64,000 nucleotides of DNA, taken from assembly GCA_023665905.1 (NCBI GenBank), contig JAMPDA010000001.1:62001-126000 (forward strand), written 5' to 3'. The notes below the pieces were generated by a model that made no database searches, was not told where the DNA came from, and saw only the letters and a program-made list of their open reading frames with translations. The stretch is from Roseburia sp. Its GTDB lineage: Bacteria > Bacillota > Clostridia > Christensenellales > Pumilibacteraceae. Made by a program: the position numbers and the translations under genes. Position 1 is the first letter of the stretch. Every line of letters begins with the position of its first letter. Shown piece by piece: positions 53,124 through 63,062 of this stretch.

Positions 53124-55361
53124 ATGTACAGACTCGAAGAACTCAACGAAATACAAAAGCAGGCTGTCCTCGATACTGAGGGCGCGGTACTCGTTACCGC
53201 CGGCGCAGGCAGCGGAAAAACGCGGCTATTGACGCACCGCATAGCGCATTTGATCGAAGACTTAGGAGTAAAGCCGTACAACATACTCGCCATAACGTTT
53301 ACCAACAAAGCTGCTAACGAAATGCGCGAACGGTTGGAGAGCATGCTCGATGCGGAAGGCATTTGGATATTTACTTTCCACGCCGCGTGCGTGCGCATGT
53401 TGCGAAGATACATAGACAAGATCGGCTACGGCAAGAACTTTACCATATACGGCGAAGCCGAAACCAAGTCGGTCGTAAAACGCATATGCAAAGAACGCGA
53501 TTACGACGCGGATATGGCAAAGAGGATACTCGCGGAAATATCGCATGCCAAAAACAACGGGATCGCGCCCGAGGACTACGAGGCGGTCAAAAAGTTTTCG
53601 CGCGACGCGGAAGAAATAGCCGCAGCCTATGCAGACTATCAAAACACGTTAAAAGTGAACAATGCGCTCGATTACGACGACCTTTTGATACTCACGCTCA
53701 AGCTGTTGCAGTCGGACGCCGAAGCGTGCGAGTATTTTCAGGATAAATTCAGATATATCCATATCGACGAATTTCAAGATACAAACGTAATTCAGTATAA
53801 GATAGTCAAAATACTCGCGCAAAAGCACGGCAATATTTTTGCGGTGGGCGACGAGGACCAGTGCATATATACATGGCGCGGCGCGGCTGTTACCAATATT
53901 TTCGATTTTCAAAGAGATTTTTCCTGCAAGATATACAAGCTCGAGCAAAATTACCGCTCCACGTCGAATATACTCGATATCGCCAACAAGATAATCAAGC
54001 GCAACGACAATCGTTTGGACAAAAATCTGTGGACCGAAAACGCCGACGGCGATAAAGTGGTGTGCAAAGCTGCGGACGCGGAAGGCTTCGAGGCGGACTA
54101 CATTGCGCGCACGATATTCGAGCTGACGCAGTACGGGGAATACAATTATTCCGATTGCGCCGTGCTGTTGCGCCTTAATGCGCTTACAAGACCGATAGAG
54201 GAGCGATTTTTACAGTACGGCATACCGCACAGGATATACGGCGGATTTAAATTCTACGACAGAAAGGAAGTCAAGGACGTTTTGGCATACGCGCGGCTCG
54301 CGGTCAATCCGAGCGACGACGAGGCGCTTATACGCATAATCAACTTTCCTCGGCGCGGCATAGGCGAAGCGTCGATAGAAAAACTGCGCGCGTATTCGCG
54401 CGAGCGCGGAAACAGTATGTTCCACACCGTCACGCATTGCGACGACGCGCCGTTTAACAGTGCGCTCAAAAACAAGCTGATCGATTTCGGCAAAACGCTC
54501 GTCGAGCTCAACCTGCGTGCCGACGGCGCGGTGACGGATTTTTTCAGATACTTGCTTTTCGACGTGTTGCACATAAACGACATATTCACCGACGACGACA
54601 GCGAAGCGCGGCTCGAAAACCTCAACGAGCTCGTCGCGTCGGTGCGCGAGTTTGCCAAAAACAATGCCGGAGCGTCGCTTTCCGACTACCTTCAAATGGT
54701 GTCGCTGTACAGCGATATCGACGAGCCGGACAGCGATAATTGCGTGACCGTGGCGACGGTGCACAGCGCCAAAGGCTTGGAGTTTCCCGTGGTGTTCGTC
54801 GCCGCGCTCGAGGACGGCGTTTTCCCGTCGTTGCGCGACGGCGACTCCGGTTCTGCGCATATGGAAGAGGAGCGGCGGCTGATGTACGTGGCGGTGACGC
54901 GCGCAAAACGCAGGCTCTTTCTTTCCTACAGCAAAACGCGCTTTCTCTACGGCGAACAAAAGTACGGGATAGCGTCGCGGTTTCTGGTCGAGTGCGGTCT
55001 TGCAAAGCGCACCGAGGAGGCGTATATGCGGTCGCAGGCGTATTCGCGTGAGCGTGAGCGCTATAGCGACGACTATTACGGTGAAAGCGCGTCGGCGCAT
55101 GCGACCTACGGGCAATCGCAAAAGTTTTCGGGCGCATACAAGAGCGATTACGGAAAACAGCGCGTTGAACAGTCGCAGGAGCGTGCTGATAAGGACGGCA
55201 TAGATGTCGGCTCGACGGTCATGCATAAGCGGCTCGGCAAGGGCAAGGTCATCGGCATCGAAAAAATGGGCGATAATAAGTATGTAAAGATAGATTTCGA
55301 TCGCGGCGGCGTTATGCTGCTCGCGCTGGACTTTGCACCGCTAACGGTCGTTGAGGAGTGA
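53124..55361 (+). CDS. pcrA: ATP-dependent DNA helicase PcrA/UvrD
   Basis: 3'-5' helicase for repair and plasmid replication. 745 residues: LNEIQKQAVLDTEGAVLVTA, Walker A AGAGSGKTRLLTHRIAHL, ITFTNKAANEMRERLE, HIDEFQDTN (motif II), VGDEDQCIYTWRGA (motif III), VTVATVHSAKGLEFPVVFV (motif V) and RRLMYVAVTRAK (motif VI). The C-terminal Tudor-like RNAP-interaction tail (VMHKRLGKGKVIGIEKMGDN) is present. Confidence 0.97.
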   Translation: MYRLEELNEIQKQAVLDTEGAVLVTAGAGSGKTRLLTHRIAHLIEDLGVKPYNILAITFTNKAANEMRERLESMLDAEGIWIFTFHAACVRMLRRYIDKIGYGKNFTIYGEAETKSVVKRICKERDYDADMAKRILAEISHAKNNGIAPEDYEAVKKFSRDAEEIAAAYADYQNTLKVNNALDYDDLLILTLKLLQSDAEACEYFQDKFRYIHIDEFQDTNVIQYKIVKILAQKHGNIFAVGDEDQCIYTWRGAAVTNIFDFQRDFSCKIYKLEQNYRSTSNILDIANKIIKRNDNRLDKNLWTENADGDKVVCKAADAEGFEADYIARTIFELTQYGEYNYSDCAVLLRLNALTRPIEERFLQYGIPHRIYGGFKFYDRKEVKDVLAYARLAVNPSDDEALIRIINFPRRGIGEASIEKLRAYSRERGNSMFHTVTHCDDAPFNSALKNKLIDFGKTLVELNLRADGAVTDFFRYLLFDVLHINDIFTDDDSEARLENLNELVASVREFAKNNAGASLSDYLQMVSLYSDIDEPDSDNCVTVATVHSAKGLEFPVVFVAALEDGVFPSLRDGDSGSAHMEEERRLMYVAVTRAKRRLFLSYSKTRFLYGEQKYGIASRFLVECGLAKRTEEAYMRSQAYSRERERYSDDYYGESASAHATYGQSQKFSGAYKSDYGKQRVEQSQERADKDGIDVGSTVMHKRLGKGKVIGIEKMGDNKYVKIDFDRGGVMLLALDFAPLTVVEE

Positions 55362-55362
55362 T

Positions 55363-57297
55363 ATGGAAGAACGCGAACAAATGCGCAAGCTTGTGGACGA
55401 GCTCAACGAGCTTGCATACAGATATTATGTTTTGGACGAACCGACGGTTTCTGACAAGGAGTACGACGCGCTGTACGACAGGCTCGTCGCGCTCGAAAAG
55501 AGCAGCGGTATCGTTCTTGACGATTCTCCGACAAAGCGCGTCGGCGGCGAACTGCTCAAAGAGTTTGTGCCGCATATGCACATCAGGCGACTGTACAGCC
55601 TCGATAAATGCAACAGCTTCGACGAGCTGCGCGCCTGGTTCAAAAAGCTCGAGGACGCGCTGGGCTATCGACCGGAGTGCACGCTCGAATATAAGCTCGA
55701 CGGACTGACGCTGTGTCTGACGTACGACAAGGGAAAACTCGTCACGGGCGCGACGCGCGGCAACGGCGAGGAGGGCGAAACCGTAACGGAGCAAGTAAAG
55801 ACAGTTCGTTCCGTTCCGCTCGATATCCCGTATAAAGGCGTTGCGGAAATACAGGGCGAGGGAATAATGCGCATAAGCGCGCTCGAAAAGTACAACGAAA
55901 CGGCGGCTGTTCCGCTTAAGAATCCGCGAAACGGCGTTGCGGGAGCGATAAGAAACCTCGATGTCAGAGAAACAGCAAAGCGCAATCTCGACATCATATT
56001 TTACAATGTCAATTATTCGGACGGCGACTGCAAGCTCGGACAGAAAGAGCAGATCGAATTTTTAAAAAACAACCGCTTCAAGACGGAAATGTGTTTTGTG
56101 TCCGACGACATAGAGGAGATCATCGCAAAGATATCCGCAGTGGATAGGTCCGCGCTCGATTTCGTAATAGACGGCATGGTGATAAAAGTCAACGACGCGT
56201 CCGTGCGCGCCGCCCTCGGCTATACCGATAAATTTCCCAAGTGGGCGATCGCTTACAAATTCGAAGCGGAAGAAACCACCACCGTTTTGAAAGACGTGCT
56301 GTGGCAGGTGGGCAGAACGGGCAAACTTACGCCGCTCGCAGTTTTGGAGCCCGTAGAGCTTTGCGGCGCCACCGTTCAGCGCGCGACGCTCAATAACTAC
56401 GGCGATATCTGCCGCAAAGGCGTTACCGTCGGCTCGCGAGTGTTTATCAGAAGGAGCAACGACGTCATTCCCGAGATACTCGGCGTTGCGCAAGCGTCGA
56501 AAGACGCCGCGCCTGTGGAAAAACCGAGCGTGTGCCCGTCCTGCGGTGCGGAGCTTACCGAGTACGGCGCAAACCTATTCTGTCCCAATTTTTACGGGTG
56601 CAGACAACAGATAGTCGCGCGGATCGTGCAGTTTTGCTCAAAGGAGTGTATGGATATCGAGGGCGTCAGCATAAAGACCGCCGAACAGTTGTACGACAAG
56701 CTGAACGTGCGCTCCGCGGCACAGCTTTACGATCTGACGGCGGATGACCTTGCTATGATCGACGGGTTCAAAGCGAAAAAGACCGCCAATTTTCTGGCGG
56801 CGGTGCAAAAATCAAAAAACGCCGATCTTCCGCATTTTATAAACGCGCTGTGCATAGATAACGTGGGAAGAAAGACGGCGCGCGATCTCGGCGCACATTT
56901 CGGGTCTGTGGACGCATTGCGCAAAGCGAGTGTGGAAGAGCTTGTAAAAATACCGGACGTCGGTGAGATCGTGGCGCAATCCGTGGTCGATTATTTTGCG
57001 CAGCACGGCGATGTTGCGGATAGATACAAGGCTATCGGCATCGACCCCAAATATGAGGTGAGTACGGGCGGCGCGCTGCGCGGCGTCAAGTTTGTGCTTA
57101 CAGGCACGCTGCCCACGCTTACTCGCGACGAAGCGCGAAAAATGATAGAGGACGCCGGCGGCGTCGTGCTATCCTCGGTGTCGAAGCTTACGGATATCGT
57201 GCTCGCAGGCGAGAATGCGGGCTCAAAGCTCGACAAAGCGCGCGCCCTCGGCAAAAGAATAATATCCGAAAGCGAATTTAAGGATATGTTAAAATAG
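55363..57297 (+). CDS. ligA: NAD-dependent DNA ligase
   Basis: Seals nicks using NAD. 644 residues: Ia domain, adenylation domain with the catalytic Lys in ECTLEYKLDGLTLCLTYDKG, OB fold, Cys4 zinc finger (CPSCGAELTEYGANLFCPNF and the Cys five residues on), HhH repeats (GFKAKKTANFL, NVGRKTARDLG, VKIPDVGEIVAQSV) and a C-terminal BRCT domain (LRGVKFVLTGTLPTLTRDEA). GAGGAG lies just before ATG 55363. The pcrA-ligA pair is conserved. Confidence 0.97.
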   Translation: MEEREQMRKLVDELNELAYRYYVLDEPTVSDKEYDALYDRLVALEKSSGIVLDDSPTKRVGGELLKEFVPHMHIRRLYSLDKCNSFDELRAWFKKLEDALGYRPECTLEYKLDGLTLCLTYDKGKLVTGATRGNGEEGETVTEQVKTVRSVPLDIPYKGVAEIQGEGIMRISALEKYNETAAVPLKNPRNGVAGAIRNLDVRETAKRNLDIIFYNVNYSDGDCKLGQKEQIEFLKNNRFKTEMCFVSDDIEEIIAKISAVDRSALDFVIDGMVIKVNDASVRAALGYTDKFPKWAIAYKFEAEETTTVLKDVLWQVGRTGKLTPLAVLEPVELCGATVQRATLNNYGDICRKGVTVGSRVFIRRSNDVIPEILGVAQASKDAAPVEKPSVCPSCGAELTEYGANLFCPNFYGCRQQIVARIVQFCSKECMDIEGVSIKTAEQLYDKLNVRSAAQLYDLTADDLAMIDGFKAKKTANFLAAVQKSKNADLPHFINALCIDNVGRKTARDLGAHFGSVDALRKASVEELVKIPDVGEIVAQSVVDYFAQHGDVADRYKAIGIDPKYEVSTGGALRGVKFVLTGTLPTLTRDEARKMIEDAGGVVLSSVSKLTDIVLAGENAGSKLDKARALGKRIISESEFKDMLK

Positions 57298-57423
57298 CGG
57301 AGCGCACAAAACAGAATGTCGTATCTTTCGGGTATTTTCGGGCTGAAAGCCGTCACCGGCTAACGCGCCTAAAATCCTTTGAAAATTTTTTAACATTCTT
57401 TATTTGTCCGCTCATTAAAACAG

Positions 57424-57493
57424 TTGAAAATATTTTTTACATGTGATATAATGTAATTTGTATTGATAGGCTTTGCCGTGATACGGCAAGGCG
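57424..57493 (+). promoter_or_regulatory. Promoter and leader hairpin of yicC-gmk cluster
   Basis: TTGAAA (57424-57429), 17-base spacer, TATAAT (57447-57452). The leader has GCTTTGCCGT (57470-57479) pairing with ACGGCAAGGC (57483-57492), ending just before the GAGGTGG ribosome site. Confidence 0.7.
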
Positions 57494-57504
57494 CCGAGGT
57501 GGAC

Positions 57505-58380
57505 ATGAAAAGTATGACAGGCTACGGCCGCGGCGTGGCTGCTCGCAACAGCCGTACCGTTACCGTAGAACTCAAATCCGTCAATAACAGATTTTTGGAG
57601 ATCTCGTGCAGGCTCCATAAGTCTATGGCGTACGTTGACGATGCCATACAAAAAAGCATTAAGCAGTCGGTGTCGCGCGGAAGCGTTGACGTGTATTTTT
57701 CGTACGAAAATCTGTCCGAGTCCTCCAAAAAAGTCAGTATAGACCGCGCTTTGGCTGCGGAGTATGTAAACGCCGCCAAGCTACTTCGAGCGGAGTATAT
57801 GCTCGAGGACGATTATAATGTAACTGCGCTTTTGCGAACGCCCGATGTAGTCAACGTTTCCGTGCCGGAAGACGACAGAGAAGAAGTCGTGGCGTTGACG
57901 AAAGAAGCGGTCGCGGCAGCCTTGCTAAAGCTCGACGAAATGCGCAAAACAGAAGGCGATGGCATTTACAAGGATCTCATGTCGATAATCGGCAACCTTC
58001 AAAAGTTGCTCGACGCCGCCGTCAAGCGCGCTCCGCTTGTCGTTGCGGACTATAAAAAGAACATGCTTGCGCGCGTAAAAGAATTGTTGGACGGCTATGC
58101 TCCGGACGAGGCGCGAGTGCTCAATGAAGTCGCGTTTTTTGCCGATAAGGCGGATATCAACGAGGAAATATCTCGGCTCGATTCGCACATACGGCAGTTC
58201 AAAGCCATTTGCGCCGAAAACGCGCCGCAGGGCAGAAGGCTGGACTTTTTGACGCAGGAGATGGTGCGCGAGGTCAACACCATGGGCAGCAAGTCCAACG
58301 ACATCACGCTCACCGGCTACGTCGTTGCCATGAAAAACGAAGTGGAAAAACTCAAAGAACAAGTGAGGAACGTAGAATAA
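57505..58380 (+). CDS. yicC: YicC-family endoribonuclease
   Basis: A 291-residue protein; MKSMTGYGRGVAARNSRTVT and VELKSVNNRFLEISCRLHKS are the diagnostic N-terminal blocks, and the C-terminal DUF1732 part reads GRRLDFLTQEMVREVNTMGS. Family members are endoribonucleases affecting small RNAs. ATG 57505 with GAGGTGG. Overlaps gmk by one base; the remA/DUF370 gene often found between them is missing. Confidence 0.95.
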   Translation: MKSMTGYGRGVAARNSRTVTVELKSVNNRFLEISCRLHKSMAYVDDAIQKSIKQSVSRGSVDVYFSYENLSESSKKVSIDRALAAEYVNAAKLLRAEYMLEDDYNVTALLRTPDVVNVSVPEDDREEVVALTKEAVAAALLKLDEMRKTEGDGIYKDLMSIIGNLQKLLDAAVKRAPLVVADYKKNMLARVKELLDGYAPDEARVLNEVAFFADKADINEEISRLDSHIRQFKAICAENAPQGRRLDFLTQEMVREVNTMGSKSNDITLTGYVVAMKNEVEKLKEQVRNVE

Positions 58381-58979
58381 TGGACAAAGGATTATTGGTG
58401 GTTATTTCCGGTCCTTCGGGAGCCGGCAAGGGCACTATCTACCGCAACATTATAAACGGCACGGACATGATGCGCTCCGTTTCCGTCACTACGCGCAAGC
58501 CGCGCCCGGGCGAAGTCGAAGGCGTCGATTACTTTTTCCGCACGGAGGAACAGTATCAGCAGATGATAGCCGCAGGCGAGTTTTTGGAAACCGCGGCGGT
58601 CTACAACAACTTTTACGGCACGCCCAAAGCGCCTGTTTTTGAAAATCTCGAAAAGGGCAGAGATGTGCTGTTCGAGGTGGACGTGCACGGAGCGGCTTCG
58701 ATAAAGAAGAAATATCCCGAAACCGTCACGATCTTCATTATGACGCCCGACTTCAAAACGCTGGAAGCGCGCCTGCGCAGCCGCGGCACGGAAACGGAAA
58801 AGAGCCTTAAAACGCGGCTCGGCGCGGCAAGGCACGAGCTTTCCAAGTACAAGATGTTCGATTACATAGTCTTTAACGATTCGGTCGAGGACGCCACCAA
58901 AAGTGTGCTCGATATCATCTTTGCCGAAAAAAGCAAGGTCAAAAACAATCTTTCGGTTATAAATAAGCTGTTAGGCTGA
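58380..58979 (+). CDS. gmk: Guanylate kinase
   Basis: Phosphorylates GMP to GDP. 199 residues: LLVVISGPSGAGKGTIYRNI (Walker A), SVSVTTRKPRPGEVEGVDYF (GMP binding), VLFEVDVHGAASIKKKYPE and FDYIVFNDSVEDA. The YicC stop codon overlaps the ATG. Confidence 0.97.
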   Translation: MDKGLLVVISGPSGAGKGTIYRNIINGTDMMRSVSVTTRKPRPGEVEGVDYFFRTEEQYQQMIAAGEFLETAAVYNNFYGTPKAPVFENLEKGRDVLFEVDVHGAASIKKKYPETVTIFIMTPDFKTLEARLRSRGTETEKSLKTRLGAARHELSKYKMFDYIVFNDSVEDATKSVLDIIFAEKSKVKNNLSVINKLLG

Positions 58980-59003
58980 AAAAATATTCAACGAGGTGAA
59001 TTT

Positions 59004-59201
59004 ATGTTAGTCGATCCCCCCATCGATAAAATGGTCGAAACCGTAGGCAACAAGTACGCGCTTGTCGGAATATTGAGCAAGCGTGCCCGTACGCTCATGG
59101 AAAAGCGTCACGATTATCTTGCGCAGGAAAATCTCAACCCCGTTTCGCTCGCCGCAAAAGAAGTGGCGGAAGGAAAGGTCGAGGGCGTAGAAGAGGACTG
59201 A
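59004..59201 (+). CDS. rpoZ: RNA polymerase omega subunit
   Basis: A 65-residue assembly subunit of RNA polymerase: PPIDKMVETVGNKYALVGIL, SKRARTLMEK and NPVSLAAKEVAEGKV. GAGGTGA precedes the ATG. Position after gmk is conserved. Confidence 0.95.
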   Translation: MLVDPPIDKMVETVGNKYALVGILSKRARTLMEKRHDYLAQENLNPVSLAAKEVAEGKVEGVEED

Positions 59202-59205
59202 TCTA

Positions 59206-60390
59206 TTGAGCGCTTTGCAGGACAAAGTTATCGTTGTCGGCGTAAGCGGCGGTATTTCCGCATACAAAACGTGCGCTCTCGTTTCCAAGCTGGTGCAGTC
59301 CGGCGCGGAAGTGCACGTAATGATGACCGAAAACGCGACAAAATTCGTCGCGCCGCTGACGTTTGAAACGCTGTCGCATAACCGCGTTACGGTCGATACT
59401 TTCGACCGTAATTTTACGTGGGAAGTCGAGCATGTTTCGCTTGCCAAAAAAGCCGACGCGGTCGTTATCGCGCCGGCGACGGCAAATGTGATCGCAAAGC
59501 TCGCGTGCGGAATAGCCGACGATTTTCTTACGACGACGGTTTTGGCTTGCAAGTGTCCCGTTATTTTCGCTCCGGCAATGAACACAGCTATGCTCGAAAA
59601 TCCTGTAACGCGCGCCAATATCGGAAAACTCGAAGAACGCGGTTATATCGCCGTTTTCGGCGGCGAAGGATATCTTGCATGCGGCGACAGCGGCAGCGGC
59701 AGAATGGCTGAGCCCGAGACGCTTTCGGAAGCGCTTATAAAGCTGTATGCGGTCCGCCGCGATTTCGAGGGCAAGACGGTGCTTATCACGTCGGGCGCGA
59801 CGCGGCTGAATATCGATCCCGTCAGGTTTTTGTCGAACAGATCAAGCGGAAAAATGGGCTACGCATTGGCGCAGGCGGTTTATGCTCGCGGCGCGAAAGT
59901 TATTTATATAAAGGGCTATACGAACGCGTTTTCGCTTCCGTCGGAGTGGAAGGTCATAGATGTTACGACAACTGCGGAAATGTACGATGCGGTGACGAAA
60001 AACGCCTCCCAAGTCGATATTATGATAATGTCCGCCGCGCCGTGCGATTACGCCGTAGACCGTTCGCCGCAAAAGATAAAGAGCGATACGCTGGTGTTGG
60101 AGCTCAAAAAGACGCATGATTGCGCGGCTTGGGCGGGCGCGCATAAGGTGAACAGAAAGCTCGTTATATTCGCCGCCGAAACAAACGACGCCGTGGCGAA
60201 CGCAACGGAAAAGCTTAAAAACAAGCATGCGGACATGGCGGTGCTAAACGACGTAACGCAAGAGGGCGCAGGCTTCGATACGGACACAAACATAGTGACG
60301 CTCATCACAAAAGACGGCGCCGAAAGCTTGCCTATCATGAAAAAGCGCGAGCTTGCGGATATCATTGCGGATAGAATTCTGTCGTTATGA
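59206..60390 (+). CDS. coaBC: Bifunctional phosphopantothenoylcysteine decarboxylase/synthetase
   Basis: Makes 4'-phosphopantetheine from phosphopantothenate and cysteine. 394 residues: N-terminal flavin-dependent CoaC (VGVSGGISAYKTCALVSKLV, EVEHVSLAKKADAVVIAPAT with the catalytic His, APAMNTAMLENP and GYLACGDSGSGRMAEP) and C-terminal CoaB (VLITSGATRLNIDPVRFLSN). Start TTG 59206 with AGAGGAC upstream, four bases after rpoZ. Confidence 0.95.
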   Translation: MSALQDKVIVVGVSGGISAYKTCALVSKLVQSGAEVHVMMTENATKFVAPLTFETLSHNRVTVDTFDRNFTWEVEHVSLAKKADAVVIAPATANVIAKLACGIADDFLTTTVLACKCPVIFAPAMNTAMLENPVTRANIGKLEERGYIAVFGGEGYLACGDSGSGRMAEPETLSEALIKLYAVRRDFEGKTVLITSGATRLNIDPVRFLSNRSSGKMGYALAQAVYARGAKVIYIKGYTNAFSLPSEWKVIDVTTTAEMYDAVTKNASQVDIMIMSAAPCDYAVDRSPQKIKSDTLVLELKKTHDCAAWAGAHKVNRKLVIFAAETNDAVANATEKLKNKHADMAVLNDVTQEGAGFDTDTNIVTLITKDGAESLPIMKKRELADIIADRILSL

Positions 60391-62585
60391 TAGCGAGGGT
60401 CATTGTTGATATTTCGGCGAGCGACGTAGACCGTGTATTCGATTATTCGGCTGCGGACGATATCGTGCGCGGCGCGCGCGTGAGCGTGCCGTTTGGGAAC
60501 AGGACCGTCGAGGGATATGTTATAGATATAACCGAAAAAACCGACGTTCCGCCCGAAAAGCTCAAATCGGTCATATCCGCGCTCGATGACCGCCCGATAA
60601 TATCCGACGAATTTTTAAAGCTGTGCGATTTTATGACGGCGCGCTTCCACTTGCGCAAGATCGACGTTTTCAGACTGCTTTTGCCGTCGAAAATGCGCGG
60701 CGGAAGGATAAAAGCGCTCGAAAAAACGATAATTTCGATAAACCCCGAGTACAAAAGCGCCGACCCGTCGGAGTTTATAAAAAAGTCCGCGCGGTCGCAG
60801 CGCGATGTGTTCGACTATCTGTCGGAAGCGGAAAGCGCCGAACAGAGCTATTTAAACGCCAATTATTCCGCGGCGGCTGTGCGCAATCTACTTGCGCGCG
60901 GCATACTGTGCGCGCGGCGCGAAAACGTGCTCCGCACGCCGTACAAAAATATCGTGCAAAAGGATCGCGACGTCGAGCTTACAGACGAACAGCGCGCGGC
61001 GGTGGACTTTGTTATGACGTCCGAGCGTCCGACGCTGTTATTCGGCGTTACGGGCAGCGGGAAGACGGAAGTTTATCTCGATTGCATAGAAAAGACGCTC
61101 GCAATCGGCAAGACTGCGATAATGCTCGTTCCCGAAATATCGCTTACGCCGCAGGTTATGCGCATTTTTCGCGCGCGCTTCGGCGACGAAGTTGCGCTTT
61201 TACATTCGGGACTGAGCGATGGCGAGCGGTTTGACGAATGGCGTAGACTGCTTACGGGCGGTGCGAGGGTGGCTGTCGGCGCGCGCTCCGCGGTGTTCGC
61301 GCCGCTCGAAAACGTGGGTTTGATCGTTATAGACGAGGAGCACGATACCTCGTACGTGTCGGAATCCAATCCGCGCTACATCACGCGCGAAGTCGCGCTC
61401 AAAAGAGCCGAGTACAACGGCGCAAAGATAGTTATGGGCTCGGCGACCCCGTCTGTAGAGAGCTTCTATCGCGCCAAGTGCGGCGAGTGTTCGCTCGTTC
61501 GGCTTCCCAACCGCATAAACGGCCGCTCCATGCCGGAGATAGAAACTGTAAATATGTGCAGAGAAGTCACATACGGCAATTCGGGCATGTTTTCCGCAAA
61601 GCTCGTCGGCGAGCTCGACGCGTGCCTTAAAAGCGGCAATCAGGCGATACTTTTTTTGAATAGGCGCGGTTACAGCTCGTTCGTCATGTGTAAAAAGTGC
61701 GGATATGTGGCAAAGTGCGAGGACTGCGACGTTTCGCTCGTGTATCACAAGGAAGAAGACGTCTTGAAATGTCATTACTGTCAGCGCAGATACGCCATGC
61801 TCGATCTGTGCCCGCAGTGCAAAAGTCCGCATATAAAACAGGGATTTATGGGCACGGAGCGGATAGCGGAGCAGATACACGCTATTTTTCCGTCGTCGCG
61901 CGTCATACGCATGGACAACGACACGACACGCGGCAAAGACGCGCATTTGAGCCTGCTCGGGGAATTTGCGTCGGGCAATGCTGATATACTCGTCGGCACG
62001 CAAATGGTCGCCAAAGGACACGATTTTCCCAATGTCACGCTGGTCGGGATAATCGACGCGGACATGAGCCTGCATTTTTCCGATTTCAGAGCCGTCGAGC
62101 GGACGTTTCAGCTTATAACCCAAGTCGCAGGCAGAGCCGGTCGGGAAACAAAGACCGGAAAAGTCATACTCCAGACGTATACGCCCAATCATTACGCGTA
62201 CAGATACGCCGTGCAGTACGATTACGAGGGCTTTTACGACAAGGAGATCAATTTGCTGCAAGCGACGGGCTTTCCGCCGTTTACGGAGATACTGCGCTTA
62301 TTGATATCATGCGAGGACGAGCATACGGCGCTCGAAGCAACGCGCGTAGCGGCGGAGAAAATACGTGAGCTGTCGCGCAACGAGCCCGACGCGTTCGTAT
62401 ATCTGAATGCGATGCGCGCGCCGAAAAAGCGCATACAAACCAAATATCGCATGCAGATACTTATGCGCATAAAGCCGGAGCGGGCGGATATACGTTCCGC
62501 CGTGTATGAAACAGCCGACTACATAACAACCGAGTTTCCGCAAGTCACGTGCTTTACGGAAATCAACCCAAACGATCTAAACTGA
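60387..62585 (+). CDS. priA: Primosomal protein N' (PriA helicase)
   Basis: Restarts stalled replication forks. 732 residues: N-terminal 3'-DNA-binding domain, Walker A LLFGVTGSGKTEVYLDCIEK, DEEH box VIDEEHDTSYVSE, a Cys-rich zinc region (CKKCGYVAKCEDC, CHYCQRRYAMLDLCPQC) and motif V TQMVAKGHDFPNVTLVGI. Overlaps coaBC by four bases. Confidence 0.97.
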   Translation: MIARVIVDISASDVDRVFDYSAADDIVRGARVSVPFGNRTVEGYVIDITEKTDVPPEKLKSVISALDDRPIISDEFLKLCDFMTARFHLRKIDVFRLLLPSKMRGGRIKALEKTIISINPEYKSADPSEFIKKSARSQRDVFDYLSEAESAEQSYLNANYSAAAVRNLLARGILCARRENVLRTPYKNIVQKDRDVELTDEQRAAVDFVMTSERPTLLFGVTGSGKTEVYLDCIEKTLAIGKTAIMLVPEISLTPQVMRIFRARFGDEVALLHSGLSDGERFDEWRRLLTGGARVAVGARSAVFAPLENVGLIVIDEEHDTSYVSESNPRYITREVALKRAEYNGAKIVMGSATPSVESFYRAKCGECSLVRLPNRINGRSMPEIETVNMCREVTYGNSGMFSAKLVGELDACLKSGNQAILFLNRRGYSSFVMCKKCGYVAKCEDCDVSLVYHKEEDVLKCHYCQRRYAMLDLCPQCKSPHIKQGFMGTERIAEQIHAIFPSSRVIRMDNDTTRGKDAHLSLLGEFASGNADILVGTQMVAKGHDFPNVTLVGIIDADMSLHFSDFRAVERTFQLITQVAGRAGRETKTGKVILQTYTPNHYAYRYAVQYDYEGFYDKEINLLQATGFPPFTEILRLLISCEDEHTALEATRVAAEKIRELSRNEPDAFVYLNAMRAPKKRIQTKYRMQILMRIKPERADIRSAVYETADYITTEFPQVTCFTEINPNDLN

Positions 62586-62594
62586 GAGGTAAAT

Positions 62595-63062
62595 ATGGCA
62601 AGAAGACACATTTATCAAGTGGGCGACGACACGCTTCGTCAGGTCAGTAAGCCCGTCACCGAGTTCGACGACAGGCTGTCACAGCTCATCGACGACATGA
62701 TAGACACGCTTATATACGCCGACGGCGCAGGACTTGCCGCGCCGCAGGTCGGAGTGCTCAAGCGCGTTTTCGTGGCGACGTTCGACGGCGGAAGCACGAT
62801 AGTAGAAGCCGTCAATCCCGTCATAGTCAAGGCTAAAGGGAAGAGAGTCGCGCCGGAGGGGTGCCTGTCGATACCCGATATCCGCGAAAAGGTAGAGCGT
62901 CCGCGCCACGTCGTAGTGGAAGCCTTCGACCGTCACGGCAACCCGATAACGCTCAAGGCGGACAACTTCGAGGCGTCGTGCTTTTGTCACGAGATAGATC
63001 ACCTCGACGGCGTTTTATTCACCGATAAATCGGTGCAAATCAAGGACAGCGGCAAGCGATGA
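62595..63062 (+). CDS. def: Peptide deformylase
   Basis: Removes the formyl group from nascent proteins. 155 residues: GAGLAAPQVGVLKRVFV (motif 1), PEGCLSIPDIREKVERPR (motif 2, metal-binding Cys) and SCFCHEIDHLDGVLF (motif 3, HExxH with both His). Overlaps fmt by four bases. Confidence 0.97.
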   Translation: MARRHIYQVGDDTLRQVSKPVTEFDDRLSQLIDDMIDTLIYADGAGLAAPQVGVLKRVFVATFDGGSTIVEAVNPVIVKAKGKRVAPEGCLSIPDIREKVERPRHVVVEAFDRHGNPITLKADNFEASCFCHEIDHLDGVLFTDKSVQIKDSGKR